Part shown: piece by piece, positions 24,722 to 33,350 of the stretch
Layout: every line of letters starts with the position of its first letter
Numbering within the stretch: position 1 is the stretch's first letter
NCBI RefSeq assembly: GCF_016908515.1
Contig: NZ_JAFBEA010000003.1
Location: 124,001-188,000 of the forward strand
DNA: 64,000 nucleotides
Reading direction: 5' to 3'
Origin: Virgibacillus halotolerans
GTDB lineage: Bacteria; Bacillota; Bacilli; Bacillales; Amphibacillaceae
Made by a program: the position numbers and the translations under genes
The notes under the pieces: generated by a model
What the model was told of the DNA's origin: nothing
The model's database searches: none
Seen by the model: the letters and a program-made list of their open reading frames with translations, nothing else

Positions 24722-26248
24722 ATGGAAATTAACGAAAAGGATATAAAAAAAATGCATGAAAAGCCACCCTATGGCATGATAGCGATCCTGTTTATAGGGG
24801 CTTTTGTTGCTTTATTAAATAATACATTATTAAATGTTGCTTTACCAACAATTATGAAAGAGTTTGATGTGTCAGCATCTGTTGTTCAATGGATCACGAC
24901 AGGATATATGCTCGTAAACGGTATTTTGATTCCGGCCAGTGCCTTTTTTATTCAAAAGTTTACCAACCGGAGATTGTTCTTGGTTGCAATGACATTGTTT
25001 TCTCTCGGAACGCTTCTTGCAATGCTTGCGCCTACATTCAGTGTACTCGTCATAGCGAGAATGATTCAGGCAACCGGATCCGCGATGATGATGCCACTTC
25101 TTATGAACGTAATGCTTACTGCATTTCCAGTTGAACGAAGAGGAAGCGCAATGGGAATTTTTGGTCTAGCAATGATTACAGCGCCAGCAATTGGTCCAAC
25201 ATTATCTGGATGGGTCATTGAAAATCATGATTGGCGAGTACTTTTTGGAATCGTGCTTCCATTTGCGTTATTCGTATTGATTTATGCATTTATTAAACTT
25301 CGTAATATTACACCGAACCGTGATGTGAAATTAAATATGCCATCTCTGATCTTATCGAGTGTTGGTTTTGGCGGAATATTATACGGGTTCAGTTCTGCAG
25401 GAGATAAAGGTTGGGATGCGCCAATCGTCTATGGAACAATTATTATTGGTGCACTTTCACTAATTGCCTTCGTCTTGCGCCAGTTACGTATGAAAGATCC
25501 AATGTTGGAATTTAGAATTTATAAACATCCGATGTTTGCTTTGTCTTCCGCCATATCTGTTGTGTTGTCGATGTCTATGTTCTCTGGGATGATTCTTACG
25601 CCAATCTATGTTCAGACAATACGAGGCATATCGCCATTACATTCAGGGTTACTGATGCTTCCCGGAGCCATTGTGATGGGGCTCATGTCACCGGTAATGG
25701 GGAAATTATTTGATAAATATGGTGCGCGTATTCTCGCCATTATTGGTCTTACCATTACAATTGTTACAACATTCCTATTTAGTAGATTAGGTGTGGAATC
25801 AGGATATTATTATATCATGGCGATCTACACCATTCGTATGCTTGGAATTTCTATGGTGATGATGCCGGTAATGACGAACGGTTTAAATCAATTACCAATG
25901 TCAATGAACCCACATGGTACAGCGATGAATAGCACATTACAGCAAGTTTCCGGTGCAATTGGTTCTGCATTGCTTTTGACGGTCATGGATAAAAGGACGA
26001 CAACAGCAGGAGAGGAGCTTATTGAAAAAGCAATGGCATCTGGAAATGCGCCAACCAGTGCTGAGGGAGTCGCAAATATGAAAATGGAATTAGCTAATCA
26101 AGCAATGCTTAACGGCATTAACTTTACATTTTTTGTGTCAACATTGATTGCGATTGTTGCATTGGTTTTAGCATTTTTCTTGAAACGGGTAACTCCGCCC
26201 AAGTATGAGGAAAATGTTGAGCATGACGATCAGGAGGAAATTAGCTAA
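24722..26248 (+). CDS. EmrB/QacA-family (DHA2) multidrug MFS transporter
   Basis: A 508-residue proton-driven drug exporter with 14 predicted helices. VALPTIMKEFDVSASVVQW is the DHA2 N-terminal signature; motif C is MITAPAIGPTLSGWVI; ARMIQATGSAMMMPLLMNVM and the late NSTLQQVSGAIGSALL are also typical. RBS GGGGGA. It is under the divergent TetR repressor. Closest remembered relatives are the YcnB/LmrB exporters of Bacillus; the drug spectrum is unknown. Confidence 0.9.
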   Translation: MEINEKDIKKMHEKPPYGMIAILFIGAFVALLNNTLLNVALPTIMKEFDVSASVVQWITTGYMLVNGILIPASAFFIQKFTNRRLFLVAMTLFSLGTLLAMLAPTFSVLVIARMIQATGSAMMMPLLMNVMLTAFPVERRGSAMGIFGLAMITAPAIGPTLSGWVIENHDWRVLFGIVLPFALFVLIYAFIKLRNITPNRDVKLNMPSLILSSVGFGGILYGFSSAGDKGWDAPIVYGTIIIGALSLIAFVLRQLRMKDPMLEFRIYKHPMFALSSAISVVLSMSMFSGMILTPIYVQTIRGISPLHSGLLMLPGAIVMGLMSPVMGKLFDKYGARILAIIGLTITIVTTFLFSRLGVESGYYYIMAIYTIRMLGISMVMMPVMTNGLNQLPMSMNPHGTAMNSTLQQVSGAIGSALLLTVMDKRTTTAGEELIEKAMASGNAPTSAEGVANMKMELANQAMLNGINFTFFVSTLIAIVALVLAFFLKRVTPPKYEENVEHDDQEEIS

Positions 26249-26313
26249 GTGAAATCCCCCTATGATAAATTGTTACGGTGATGGGGATTATCCCAACTCC
26301 GTCCAACGAAAGC

Positions 26314-26392
26314 GACAATGTGTCATATTTTACATTGACAGGAAAAGCCATATAAGATATGCTTAACAAGTCAATTTATGACATTGTGTCAT
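26314..26392 (+). promoter_or_regulatory. Promoter with two operators for the TetR gene before the RND pump
   Basis: TTGACA (26335-26340), 17 bases, TATGCT (26358-26363). GACA-ATG-TGTC (26314-26324) lies ten bases before the -35 and ATGACA-TTG-TGTCAT (26378-26392) follows the -10. The shared GACA-N3-TGTC core suggests autoregulation by the TetR protein encoded next. Confidence 0.65.
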
Positions 26393-26417
26393 AATCGTTA
26401 TGTGTAGGAGGGGAGTA

Positions 26418-27035
26418 GTGCCAAAACAAACTTTCTTTAATTTGCCATTAGAAAAACAGAACAACTTAATTCAAGGCGCTAAAAAGGAGTTCTCAAGCAA
26501 GCCATTAAATAAAGCTTCTATTTCTAATATAATTAAAAACGCTGGAATACCAAGAGGGAGCTTTTACCAATATTTTGATGATAAAGAAGATGCTTTTTAC
26601 TTTTTATTAGAAAAACAGATGAAAGTAGATAGTGAAGCATTTATTTCAATGCTAAAGAAAAATGATGGAGACTTGTTTGACACATTCACGGAAACTTTTC
26701 AAAAAATGCTCAAAGAATTCCAGGTGCAAAAAAACCGGGACTTTTTTAAAAATGCTTTTTTGAATATGGATTATAATATGGAAAATAAAATTTCCCATAA
26801 TTTTTGTGAAGGCAATTTCAGTAAACAATTCTTAGAAATCATAGCGACTATTGATAAGAAGCAGCTGAACATTTCAAACGAACAGGAAGTTATTCATGTT
26901 ATTGAAATTATTCTCGCTGTCACATTGAAGAATTTGATTAGAAACTTTGCGCGGCAAAACACGTTTGAAGAAACGGTAAATAACTACATGTTCGAAATGA
27001 ATTTGCTCAAAAAAGGATTAAATAAAAAAGAGTGA
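26418..27035 (+). CDS. TetR family regulator upstream of the RND pump
   Basis: A 205-residue TetR protein: HTH at about residues 28-52 (ASISNIIKNAGIPRGSFYQY), ligand domain after residue 60. The GTG at 26418 has AGGAGG six bases upstream and gives the family-typical PKQTFFNLP start. It precedes the RND transporter gene by 126 bases with no clear terminator between them. It likely represses itself and perhaps the pump; the pump also has a separate promoter with a two-component box. Confidence 0.88.
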   Translation: MPKQTFFNLPLEKQNNLIQGAKKEFSSKPLNKASISNIIKNAGIPRGSFYQYFDDKEDAFYFLLEKQMKVDSEAFISMLKKNDGDLFDTFTETFQKMLKEFQVQKNRDFFKNAFLNMDYNMENKISHNFCEGNFSKQFLEIIATIDKKQLNISNEQEVIHVIEIILAVTLKNLIRNFARQNTFEETVNNYMFEMNLLKKGLNKKE

Positions 27036-27062
27036 GCGATGTTGGGGGGAGCCCCAAAGTGC

Positions 27063-27097
27063 AAGTTCATATTGAGTTCATAATTATGTTATATGCT
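27063..27097 (+). promoter_or_regulatory. Second copy of the response-regulator box, before the swrC-like gene
   Basis: GTTCATATTGAGTTCATAAT within 27063-27085, then six bases, then TATGCT (27092-27097). Twenty-three bases are identical to the box of the system 2/bmrA operon 6.6 kb away, with the same box-to-(-10) distance. An activated promoter for the RND pump. Confidence 0.7.
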
Positions 27098-27161
27098 GAT
27101 GTAACAGGCATGATCAAAATCTAAAAAATAGATTTAAACACATATATAAGGAGTGTGCAAT

Positions 27162-30100
27162 TTGAAGAAAATTATCAACTTTTCCCTTAACAATAAGTTT
27201 GCCATATGGATTCTTACCATTATGGTAGTTGTTGCGGGATTATATTCAGGTCTTAATATGAAACAAGAAACAATGCCTGATATTACATTTCCGAACGTTT
27301 CTGTTATGACAACTTATCCTGGAGCTGCTCCGGATGAAATTGTAGATGAGGTAACAGAGCCAATTGAACAACGATTGCAAAATTTAGAAGGAGTAGAATT
27401 AGTTACTTCCTCTTCTTTAGCAAACGCATCTTCTGTTCAATTAGAGTTCAATTTTGATAAGGATATGGATAAGGCGACAGACGAAGTGAAAGAAGCACTA
27501 TCCGATCTTTCCTTGCCAGATGGAGCAAAGGATCCGGAAGTTTCTCGATTAAGTATGAATGCACTTCCGGTGATGGCTTTAAGTATCAGTGACGGAGAGC
27601 ATTCTTTAGAAGAATTGACAAAGAGCGTTGATGAAGACGTTGTGCCAGTTTTGGAAGGCATAGAAGGCGTTTCTGATGTTCAGGTTACTGGACAGCAGAT
27701 GAAAAAGGTCAACATTGACTTTGACGAAGACAAATTAAAGGAATACGGGTTAACCCAAGATACAATTGAACAGGTCGTTCAAGGATCCGATATTTCATTT
27801 CCACTTGGACTAACTACTTTTGATAAAGAAGTGAAAAATCTAGTGATCGATGGGAATATTACATCGATTGATGATTTGAAGAAGCTTGAAATTCCAGTCA
27901 CACCGTCGCCATCTGGTGATGCTGGTCAAGAAGGAATGCCTGAGCAAGGTGGAGAAGAACAAGGCATGCCAGGTCAAGAAGGAATGCCCGAGCAAGGTGG
28001 AAAAGAGCAAGGCATGCCAGGTCAAGGGGATGCAATGCCTGATCAAGCCGAAGTACAGCAACAAATGCCAACAGAAATGCCGACAGTTCAGCTGAAAGAA
28101 CTTGCGGATATTGAAATTGTTGGTGAGGCGGAATCGGTCTCTCGAACGAATGGCGAAGATTCCATTGGGATACAAATTGTTAAAACTGCTGATGCGAATA
28201 CAGTGGATGTTGTGAATGGTGTTAAAGACGAAGCGAAAAAGTTTGAAGATGAATTAGGTCTAACCGTAACGTCAACATTTGACCAAGGAGAACCGATTGA
28301 AGAATCAGTCAACACCATGTTAAGCAAAGCGCTATTTGGGATACTCTTTGCGGTCGTAATCATCTTGCTTTTCCTAAGAAGTATAAAAACGACACTTATT
28401 TCTATTATTTCAATCCCATTGTCACTATTGATGGCAATATTCCTGCTACATCAAATGGATATTACGTTGAACATTTTAACGTTAGGTGCACTCACGGTAG
28501 CCATTGGGCGGGTAATTGATGACTCGATTGTCGTGATGGAAAATATATATAGAAGAATGGCTTTACCAGAAGAGAAATTACACGGGAAAGATTTGGTGCG
28601 TGAAGCAACCAGACAGATGTTTGTTCCGATATTTTCTTCTACTATCGTAACGATTGCGGTATTCTTGCCGTTAGGACTTGTGCACGGCCAGGTTGGCGAG
28701 TTGTTCCTACCGTTTGCTTTAGCAGTGGTTTTTGCCCTTGCTGCTTCATTATTAGTGGCAGTGACGATTGTTCCGATGCTTGCACATTCGTTATATAAAA
28801 AGAAACTAAACAGCAAAACAGTTGAAGAAAAAAGTGAACATGCTGAGAAACCGAATAAATCAGCACGTTTCTATAAACGCATCCTGAATTGGACATTGGA
28901 TCATAAGCTGATTACGTTTGGTGGGTCAGTGATTGTGCTTGTGCTAAGTTTATTCCTGTTACCAGTTATTGGTGTAAGCTTCTTACCAGAAGAAGAGCAA
29001 AAAATGGTTATGGCTACTTATAGTCCTGAGCCGGGAGAAACACGGGAAGAAGCAGAAGAAGTAGCAAGTGATGCAGAGAAATTCCTGAGTGATCGTGAAG
29101 GGGTTACAACTTACCAGTATTCACTTGGTGGTGGCAGCCCGATGGATGCCATGATGGGTATGGGTGGCAGCAATTCTGCATTATTCTTCATTGAGTATGA
29201 TAAGGATTTTGAAAACTTTAGTGAGGAACCGAGTAAGGTTATTGAAGCACTAAACAAAGATACAGATATTGGTGAATGGAAGAGTATGGACTTCGCTAGT
29301 ATGGGTAGTGGATTAGAGCTTTACCTCTATGGTAATAACGTGAAGGATATCGAAAGTGCTACCGATCAGATCTTACCTATTATGAAAGACAACAAAGATT
29401 TAGAGAAAGCCGAATCTAGCATGTCGGAAGCATATGATCAATATACACTTGTAGCAAACCAGAAGGAATTAAGTGAATATGGATTGACTGCTGCGCAAGT
29501 AGGTATGCATTTGAGTGACGGTGAAGAAGCCCCAGTACTCACAACGGTAAAACATGATGGGGAAGATATAAATGTGTATATCGAAGTGGAAGAAAAAGAA
29601 TATAAGAACATTGATGATTTAACAGATATTGAAATTCAAACACCATTAGGAACCACGGTTAAAGTGGGCGATGTGATGGATGTGAAAGAAGGAAAATCAC
29701 CAGATACAATTGACCGTAGAGATGGTAAAATGTATGCATCTCTTACAGCAGACATCAAAACCAATGATGCTGGAGCTGTGTCAACTGAAATTGAAGACAA
29801 GATTAGTGAATTGGATTTACCAAGTGGTGTAAAAGTTGAATTCGGCGGTGTAACCGAAGAAATCAATGACTCATTTACGCAATTAGGACTTGCGATGTTG
29901 GCAGCAATAGCCATTGTTTACTTTGTTCTAGTCATAACGTTTGGTGGCGCATTGGCCCCATTTGCAATTCTGTTTTCACTACCATTTGCAGTAATCGGTA
30001 GTTTAATAGCCCTTTGGATCGCGAATGAACCATTAAGTGTGTCTGCGATGATAGGTGCATTGATGCTCATTGGTATTGTGGTAACCAACGCAATTGTATT

Positions 30101-30380
30101 AATCGATCGCGTGATTCACCAAGAGAAGGAAGGACTTTCTACAAGAGAGGCACTTCTGGAAGCTGGTTCTACACGTCTTCGTCCGATCTTAATGACGGCT
30201 CTTGCTACAATTGGAGCACTTATCCCGTTAGCAATTGGCATGGAAGGCGGCGGTCTGATTTCTAAAGGACTTGGTGTTACTGTTATTGGTGGTTTAATAA
30301 GTTCAACCTTGTTGACACTTGTTATTGTACCGATTGTCTATGAAGTACTTGCTAAGTTTCGTAAAAAAGAACTGAAGTAA
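27162..30380 (+). CDS. swrC: RND efflux transporter, SwrC/YerP-like
   Basis: A 1072-residue RND (AcrB-type) proton-driven pump that in Bacillus exports surfactin and other amphiphiles. Twelve helices in two halves; the proton-relay pair Asp453-Asp454 is in GRVIDDSIVVMENIYRR. There are large extracytoplasmic porter domains at about 35-335 and 560-870. The TTG at 27162 has AAGGAG eight bases upstream. Odd feature: residues about 250-310 carry an insert rich in Gly, Gln, Met, Pro and Glu with a tandem 16-residue repeat. No membrane-fusion or outer-membrane partner is encoded, as expected for a Gram-positive. Confidence 0.9.
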   Translation: MKKIINFSLNNKFAIWILTIMVVVAGLYSGLNMKQETMPDITFPNVSVMTTYPGAAPDEIVDEVTEPIEQRLQNLEGVELVTSSSLANASSVQLEFNFDKDMDKATDEVKEALSDLSLPDGAKDPEVSRLSMNALPVMALSISDGEHSLEELTKSVDEDVVPVLEGIEGVSDVQVTGQQMKKVNIDFDEDKLKEYGLTQDTIEQVVQGSDISFPLGLTTFDKEVKNLVIDGNITSIDDLKKLEIPVTPSPSGDAGQEGMPEQGGEEQGMPGQEGMPEQGGKEQGMPGQGDAMPDQAEVQQQMPTEMPTVQLKELADIEIVGEAESVSRTNGEDSIGIQIVKTADANTVDVVNGVKDEAKKFEDELGLTVTSTFDQGEPIEESVNTMLSKALFGILFAVVIILLFLRSIKTTLISIISIPLSLLMAIFLLHQMDITLNILTLGALTVAIGRVIDDSIVVMENIYRRMALPEEKLHGKDLVREATRQMFVPIFSSTIVTIAVFLPLGLVHGQVGELFLPFALAVVFALAASLLVAVTIVPMLAHSLYKKKLNSKTVEEKSEHAEKPNKSARFYKRILNWTLDHKLITFGGSVIVLVLSLFLLPVIGVSFLPEEEQKMVMATYSPEPGETREEAEEVASDAEKFLSDREGVTTYQYSLGGGSPMDAMMGMGGSNSALFFIEYDKDFENFSEEPSKVIEALNKDTDIGEWKSMDFASMGSGLELYLYGNNVKDIESATDQILPIMKDNKDLEKAESSMSEAYDQYTLVANQKELSEYGLTAAQVGMHLSDGEEAPVLTTVKHDGEDINVYIEVEEKEYKNIDDLTDIEIQTPLGTTVKVGDVMDVKEGKSPDTIDRRDGKMYASLTADIKTNDAGAVSTEIEDKISELDLPSGVKVEFGGVTEEINDSFTQLGLAMLAAIAIVYFVLVITFGGALAPFAILFSLPFAVIGSLIALWIANEPLSVSAMIGALMLIGIVVTNAIVLIDRVIHQEKEGLSTREALLEAGSTRLRPILMTALATIGALIPLAIGMEGGGLISKGLGVTVIGGLISSTLLTLVIVPIVYEVLAKFRKKELK
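27924..28019 (+). repeat. Two 48-bp tandem repeats inside the swrC-like gene
   Basis: Two in-frame copies (starting 27924 and 27972) plus the beginning of a third at 28020. Each encodes GQEGMPEQGG(E/K)EQGMP. Copy number could vary by slippage without shifting the frame. Confidence 0.9.
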
Positions 30381-30394
30381 CGAGAACGATAATC

Positions 30395-30437
30395 AACAGG
30401 GTAGCTTGTCTAAACAGGCTACCCTGTTTTATTTTTT
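30395..30437 (+). terminator. Terminator of the swrC-like gene
   Basis: Fifteen-pair stem AACAGGGTAGCTTGT/ACAGGCTACCCTGTT (one G-T pair) at 30395-30409 and 30414-30428, followed by TTATTTTTT. Confidence 0.9.
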
Positions 30438-30492
30438 GCAGGAAGGGAAAAAATCATATAGATATGATAAACAAAATGAAGGGGAGGTAGTT

Positions 30493-31323
30493 ATGAAACG
30501 AAAGCTTCGATTCACCATACCTATTATTGCGGTTGTTCTAATTACGGCATGTGCATCTAAAAGTGATGATTCACAGGAAGAAAATCCTGGATCAAAAGGA
30601 AATACACAAGTACAGACGGAGCAAAATAATGAAAGTGTTGAGGGAAGTGAAAAAGGGAATGAGCAGGTGGCGTCAGAACAAGAAAAGGAAAAAACGATGA
30701 CACAGGCCGAAGTAATAAAAGCGGTAAAACAGCAAATTGATACAGACTTATCATTGAAGCTACCGGATAAATTACCATTGGAAAAAGGGAAACATTTAAC
30801 TGCTGTGACGGAAAATGATAAAAATAGTTATCGGATTGTGTTTTATGAAAGTGACGAACCAATCCCAATTAATAATGAAAAATTGAAGAGTGATGACGAT
30901 GCAGTGGATGCGATTGCGACCATCCGTGCTCAGAAATATGATAGCCAGGAGGAAGCAGATGAAGAAATAGCTTTTGAGGAGTTTGCTGAAAATGGGGCTC
31001 AGGAAGTAGATCTTGGTCACGGTATAACTGGTTATCAGGACGCGGGAGCTGGTTCTGCCTATACAGGCTGGAACGAAGGGCGATGGGCACTTGCTACACA
31101 CGCCCAAACGAGTGAGGGTGACAAAGGAACAGATCTTGCCAAAGATGCTGTGGCATACCTCGAGGAAAATACGTTACCTATACCGAAGCCGCATGGATAT
31201 GCGCATCTTGATGTTGACGAGAAAGACAATCGGATACTTTGGGAAAAGGACACAACTGTTTATACGATTGATCAGGTGAAAGATCCAATGGATGCCTTAG
31301 AAATTGCCACAAACTTTAAATAA
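30493..31323 (+). CDS. Uncharacterised lipoprotein
   Basis: A 276-residue secreted lipoprotein: basic n-region, hydrophobic core and lipobox LITAC (Cys at about residue 19), then a low-complexity linker rich in Ser, Glu, Gln, Asn (about 20-65) and a soluble alpha/beta domain. GHGITGYQDAGAGSAYTGWN and EGRWALATHAQ in the second half recall DUF-type lipoprotein domains of Bacillus but I cannot name the family. The ATG at 30493 has GGGGAGGT upstream. It follows the RND pump but is separated by a strong terminator. Confidence 0.75.
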   Translation: MKRKLRFTIPIIAVVLITACASKSDDSQEENPGSKGNTQVQTEQNNESVEGSEKGNEQVASEQEKEKTMTQAEVIKAVKQQIDTDLSLKLPDKLPLEKGKHLTAVTENDKNSYRIVFYESDEPIPINNEKLKSDDDAVDAIATIRAQKYDSQEEADEEIAFEEFAENGAQEVDLGHGITGYQDAGAGSAYTGWNEGRWALATHAQTSEGDKGTDLAKDAVAYLEENTLPIPKPHGYAHLDVDEKDNRILWEKDTTVYTIDQVKDPMDALEIATNFK

Positions 31324-31370
31324 TAGAAAGAAGATTTGGTTCGGATGACGCTTTTTATTTGAACGTTAAT

Positions 31371-31412
31371 AAACACTGCTATGTCGATTTATTTGATGTA
31401 GCAGTGTTTTGA
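31371..31412 (+). terminator. Terminator of the lipoprotein gene
   Basis: Eleven-bp stem AAACACTGCTA/TAGCAGTGTTT (31371-31381, 31399-31409) with a 17-base loop, ending in TTTT. Confidence 0.7.
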
Positions 31413-31613
31413 TGTGTTTCAGTTTACTGTATGATGCGGGTCATTTTTGGTTTTTTGAGGGGCCCGAAAAGCACGTCTTAGGGCTTCATTTAATTTCATT
31501 TGTTTTCTGGTTTTCGTTATAGTTATGAGCTAACGTGAAATTAATTATATTGATATATATATTCACATATATAATTTTATTAAATAAACAAATAAATATA
31601 ATTAATACATACA
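31413..31613. other. AT-rich intergenic stretch without visible gene
   Basis: Between the lipoprotein terminator and the DUF2089 promoter. It is very AT-rich from 31540 on. I see no ORF with a ribosome site, no stable RNA fold and no REP-like core. Confidence 0.6.
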
Positions 31614-31642
31614 TTGATTTAATGAATATGTTGTTATATACT
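31614..31642 (+). promoter_or_regulatory. Promoter of the DUF2089 operon
   Basis: TTGATT (31614-31619), 17 bases, TATACT (31637-31642), 24 bases before the start codon. Confidence 0.6.
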
Positions 31643-31665
31643 GTATTTAGAGAAAGGGGTTTAAA

Positions 31666-32037
31666 ATGTCTTATCCAGTAATTAATTCCTGCCCAATATG
31701 CAATCATTCCTTACATGTAACAAAATTGGAATGCGCGAATTGTCATACAACAATAGAGAATAATTTTACACTATCTAAATTTGCCTCTTTATCAGATGAA
31801 CAAATGCATTTTGTAGAAGTGTTCCTTGTTAACAGAGGAAATATAAAAGAAGTAGAGAAAGAGCTTGGTATTTCATATCCTACCGTACGCGGTAAATTGA
31901 ATGAAATTATCACCCAGCTAGGTCACGATAAGAAACCGATAGAAGAAAAGGAACAAGGTAAGTCACGAATAATCGCAATGCTTGAAAATGGCGAAATTAC
32001 CACCGAGGAAGCTATCAAGTTATTAAAAAATGAATGA
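31666..32037 (+). CDS. DUF2089 family zinc-ribbon/HTH protein
   Basis: A 123-residue probable regulator: N-terminal zinc ribbon with CPIC (about residues 9-12) and CANC (about 24-27), then a helix-turn-helix (NIKEVEKELGISYPTVRGKL) and a short helical tail, EEAIKLLKNE, resembling a SHOCT-like motif. It matches the DUF2089 family often encoded with YvlB-like proteins. RBS AAAGGGG. It is followed 14 bases later by the SHOCT-like gene, so the two form an operon. DNA binding is inferred from the fold. Confidence 0.85.
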   Translation: MSYPVINSCPICNHSLHVTKLECANCHTTIENNFTLSKFASLSDEQMHFVEVFLVNRGNIKEVEKELGISYPTVRGKLNEIITQLGHDKKPIEEKEQGKSRIIAMLENGEITTEEAIKLLKNE

Positions 32038-32051
32038 GAGGTGTGTGAGCG

Positions 32052-32426
32052 ATGAAGGATGAAATAGCGAAGGTCATTGCAATGTTACAAGAGGGTAAGA
32101 TTAATTCCGATGAAGCGGGCGAATTAATTAGTGCGTTAAAGGAAGAAGAGGCACCTGCATCTACTGAAAATTATTTAAACAAAATGTTCAAGGTAAGAAT
32201 CTCGTCTGAAACACGGGATAATGTAAACGTCAATATACCGATAAAATTAGTAAAAACATTGTTAAAAATGGGGCATGGTATTGCTTCAAATATACCCCAG
32301 GCAAGTAAATATGCCGAAGATATTGATGTTGATTTGATTCTAAAGGCAATTGATAATGAAATTGATGGAAAAATAGTTGATGTTAAATCTTCAAATGGCG
32401 ATATCGTCGCTGTTTATATCGAGTAA
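32052..32426 (+). CDS. SHOCT-like (YvlB N-terminal type) protein
   Basis: A 124-residue cytosolic protein. The N-terminus (KVIAMLQEGKINSDEAGELI) is the SHOCT-like domain seen at the start of YvlB proteins. The C-terminal half forms a small alpha/beta domain (FKVRISSETRDNVNVNIPIK, then DVKSSNGDIVAVYIE). No membrane segment. It is co-transcribed with the DUF2089 regulator, whose tail has a similar short motif, so the two products may interact through it. Function unknown. Confidence 0.78.
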   Translation: MKDEIAKVIAMLQEGKINSDEAGELISALKEEEAPASTENYLNKMFKVRISSETRDNVNVNIPIKLVKTLLKMGHGIASNIPQASKYAEDIDVDLILKAIDNEIDGKIVDVKSSNGDIVAVYIE

Positions 32427-32457
32427 ACTTTGAGAAAACACCTTGAATGGAGAATTC

Positions 32458-32495
32458 AAAAGCCAATGTTCAATGAGATGAACGTTGGCTTTTGT
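32458..32495 (+). terminator. Terminator of the DUF2089 operon
   Basis: Thirteen-pair stem AAAAGCCAATGTT/AACGTTGGCTTTT with one wobble pair (32458-32470, 32481-32493), T-rich end. Confidence 0.85.
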
Positions 32496-32501
32496 AGATA
32501 A

Positions 32502-32600
32502 TCAATCACCCATGCTCATGCCTTTTAGCGTGACAGCAGTGATGAATCCCGTTACACAAATAATGGCTGTAGATATTACAATTGCGGTTCCTATACCCAT
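32502..32600 (-). CDS. 32-residue single-pass membrane micropeptide
   Basis: A short ORF with a full AAAGGAGG site (32609-32616) seven to eight bases before its ATG at 32600. The product MGIGTAIVISTAIICVTGFI plus TAVTLKGMSMGD is one hydrophobic helix with a short polar tail. The ribosome site overlaps the stop codon of the upstream pentapeptide gene (14-base gap), so translation is coupled and the peptide belongs to the PadR-HAAS/pentapeptide operon. Function unknown. Too short for homology arguments, but the ribosome site and hydrophobic pattern argue it is real. Confidence 0.65.
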   Translation of the reverse strand: MGIGTAIVISTAIICVTGFITAVTLKGMSMGD

Positions 32601-32614
32601 GTGAAATTCCTCCT

Positions 32615-33334
32615 TTAGATTAATGTTACATTGCTAAGGTCAACCTTAGCGGCGCTTAAAAAGTTATATGTTAATTTATCCATCTTCGCACCATCAAAAT
32701 CAACTTTCTTTACATCCGACATGCGGAATTGAACGTTTTTAAGTGTTGCATTACGAAATGATGTCTTTTTTAATGAAGACCCTGAGAAAATGGTTTGATT
32801 AAATGACTCCCCGTCAAAAACAAGCCCGGATAGATTGCAGCCCTTAAATTGCGCTTGGTCATATACTGCATTTTTAAAGGTGGCTCCCTTTAGATTCGTA
32901 CTTTTAAATAAAGTTGCAGTCAAATTGACGTCTTCAAAGGTACAGTGCTCCAGGTTACTGCTTTTAAGTGTACAATTCGTTAAATCTGAATGACTGAAGT
33001 CAGATCCTTTTAAATCACTGGAATTAAATTTTCCGTCATGAACAGACACGGAACGAAAGTCAGAACCCCGAAGACGCTGCATCGAAAAGTTCATCCGTAC
33101 GGCTTCCTCAAGTTCATTATGCTGAAGGTTAATCGATTCTACGAGTTCCGAAACTTCTCCGATGGAATCAATGGTAAACCTGTATGCTTCCTCATCACTA
33201 TACCCTTTCTCTTTATAATCATTAAACTTTTCCTTTAGGTTCTGTGATAGTTCCTCTTCTAGCTCCTGTGCGGATTTTACATTTTGATATGGTGCAAAAA
33301 TGCTGTGGACATGTGCTTTTAATTGGTCGATCAT
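32615..33334 (-). CDS. HAAS-like domain fused to pentapeptide repeats
   Basis: A 239-residue cytosolic protein. The N-terminal 70 residues resemble a HAAS/permease-prefix domain (SAQELEEELSQNLKEKFNDY, then GYSDEEAYRFTIDSIGEVSE). Residues about 85-235 are pentapeptide repeats of the A(D/N)LXX type (SDLKG-SDFSH-SDLTN-CTLKS-SNLEH-CTFED), a right-handed quadrilateral beta helix. It lies 16 bases after a PadR gene. HAAS domains normally occur on membrane proteins paired with PadR, so a soluble pentapeptide fusion is unusual. Binding to PadR is inferred. Confidence 0.85.
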   Translation of the reverse strand: MIDQLKAHVHSIFAPYQNVKSAQELEEELSQNLKEKFNDYKEKGYSDEEAYRFTIDSIGEVSELVESINLQHNELEEAVRMNFSMQRLRGSDFRSVSVHDGKFNSSDLKGSDFSHSDLTNCTLKSSNLEHCTFEDVNLTATLFKSTNLKGATFKNAVYDQAQFKGCNLSGLVFDGESFNQTIFSGSSLKKTSFRNATLKNVQFRMSDVKKVDFDGAKMDKLTYNFLSAAKVDLSNVTLI

Positions 33335-33350
33335 ATTTCATTATCCTTTC

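Noticed and set aside
26247-26295. AATCCCC/GGGGATT repeat after the EmrB/QacA-type gene as a terminator
   Set aside because: Only seven pairs, a long loop and no T-tract.
27041-27058. GTTGGGGGGAGCCCCAAA palindrome just after a TetR stop codon, possibly a decayed REP-like core
   Set aside because: It lacks the central ACWGT of the family and has no spacer. A small hairpin by chance is as likely, so it was not counted.
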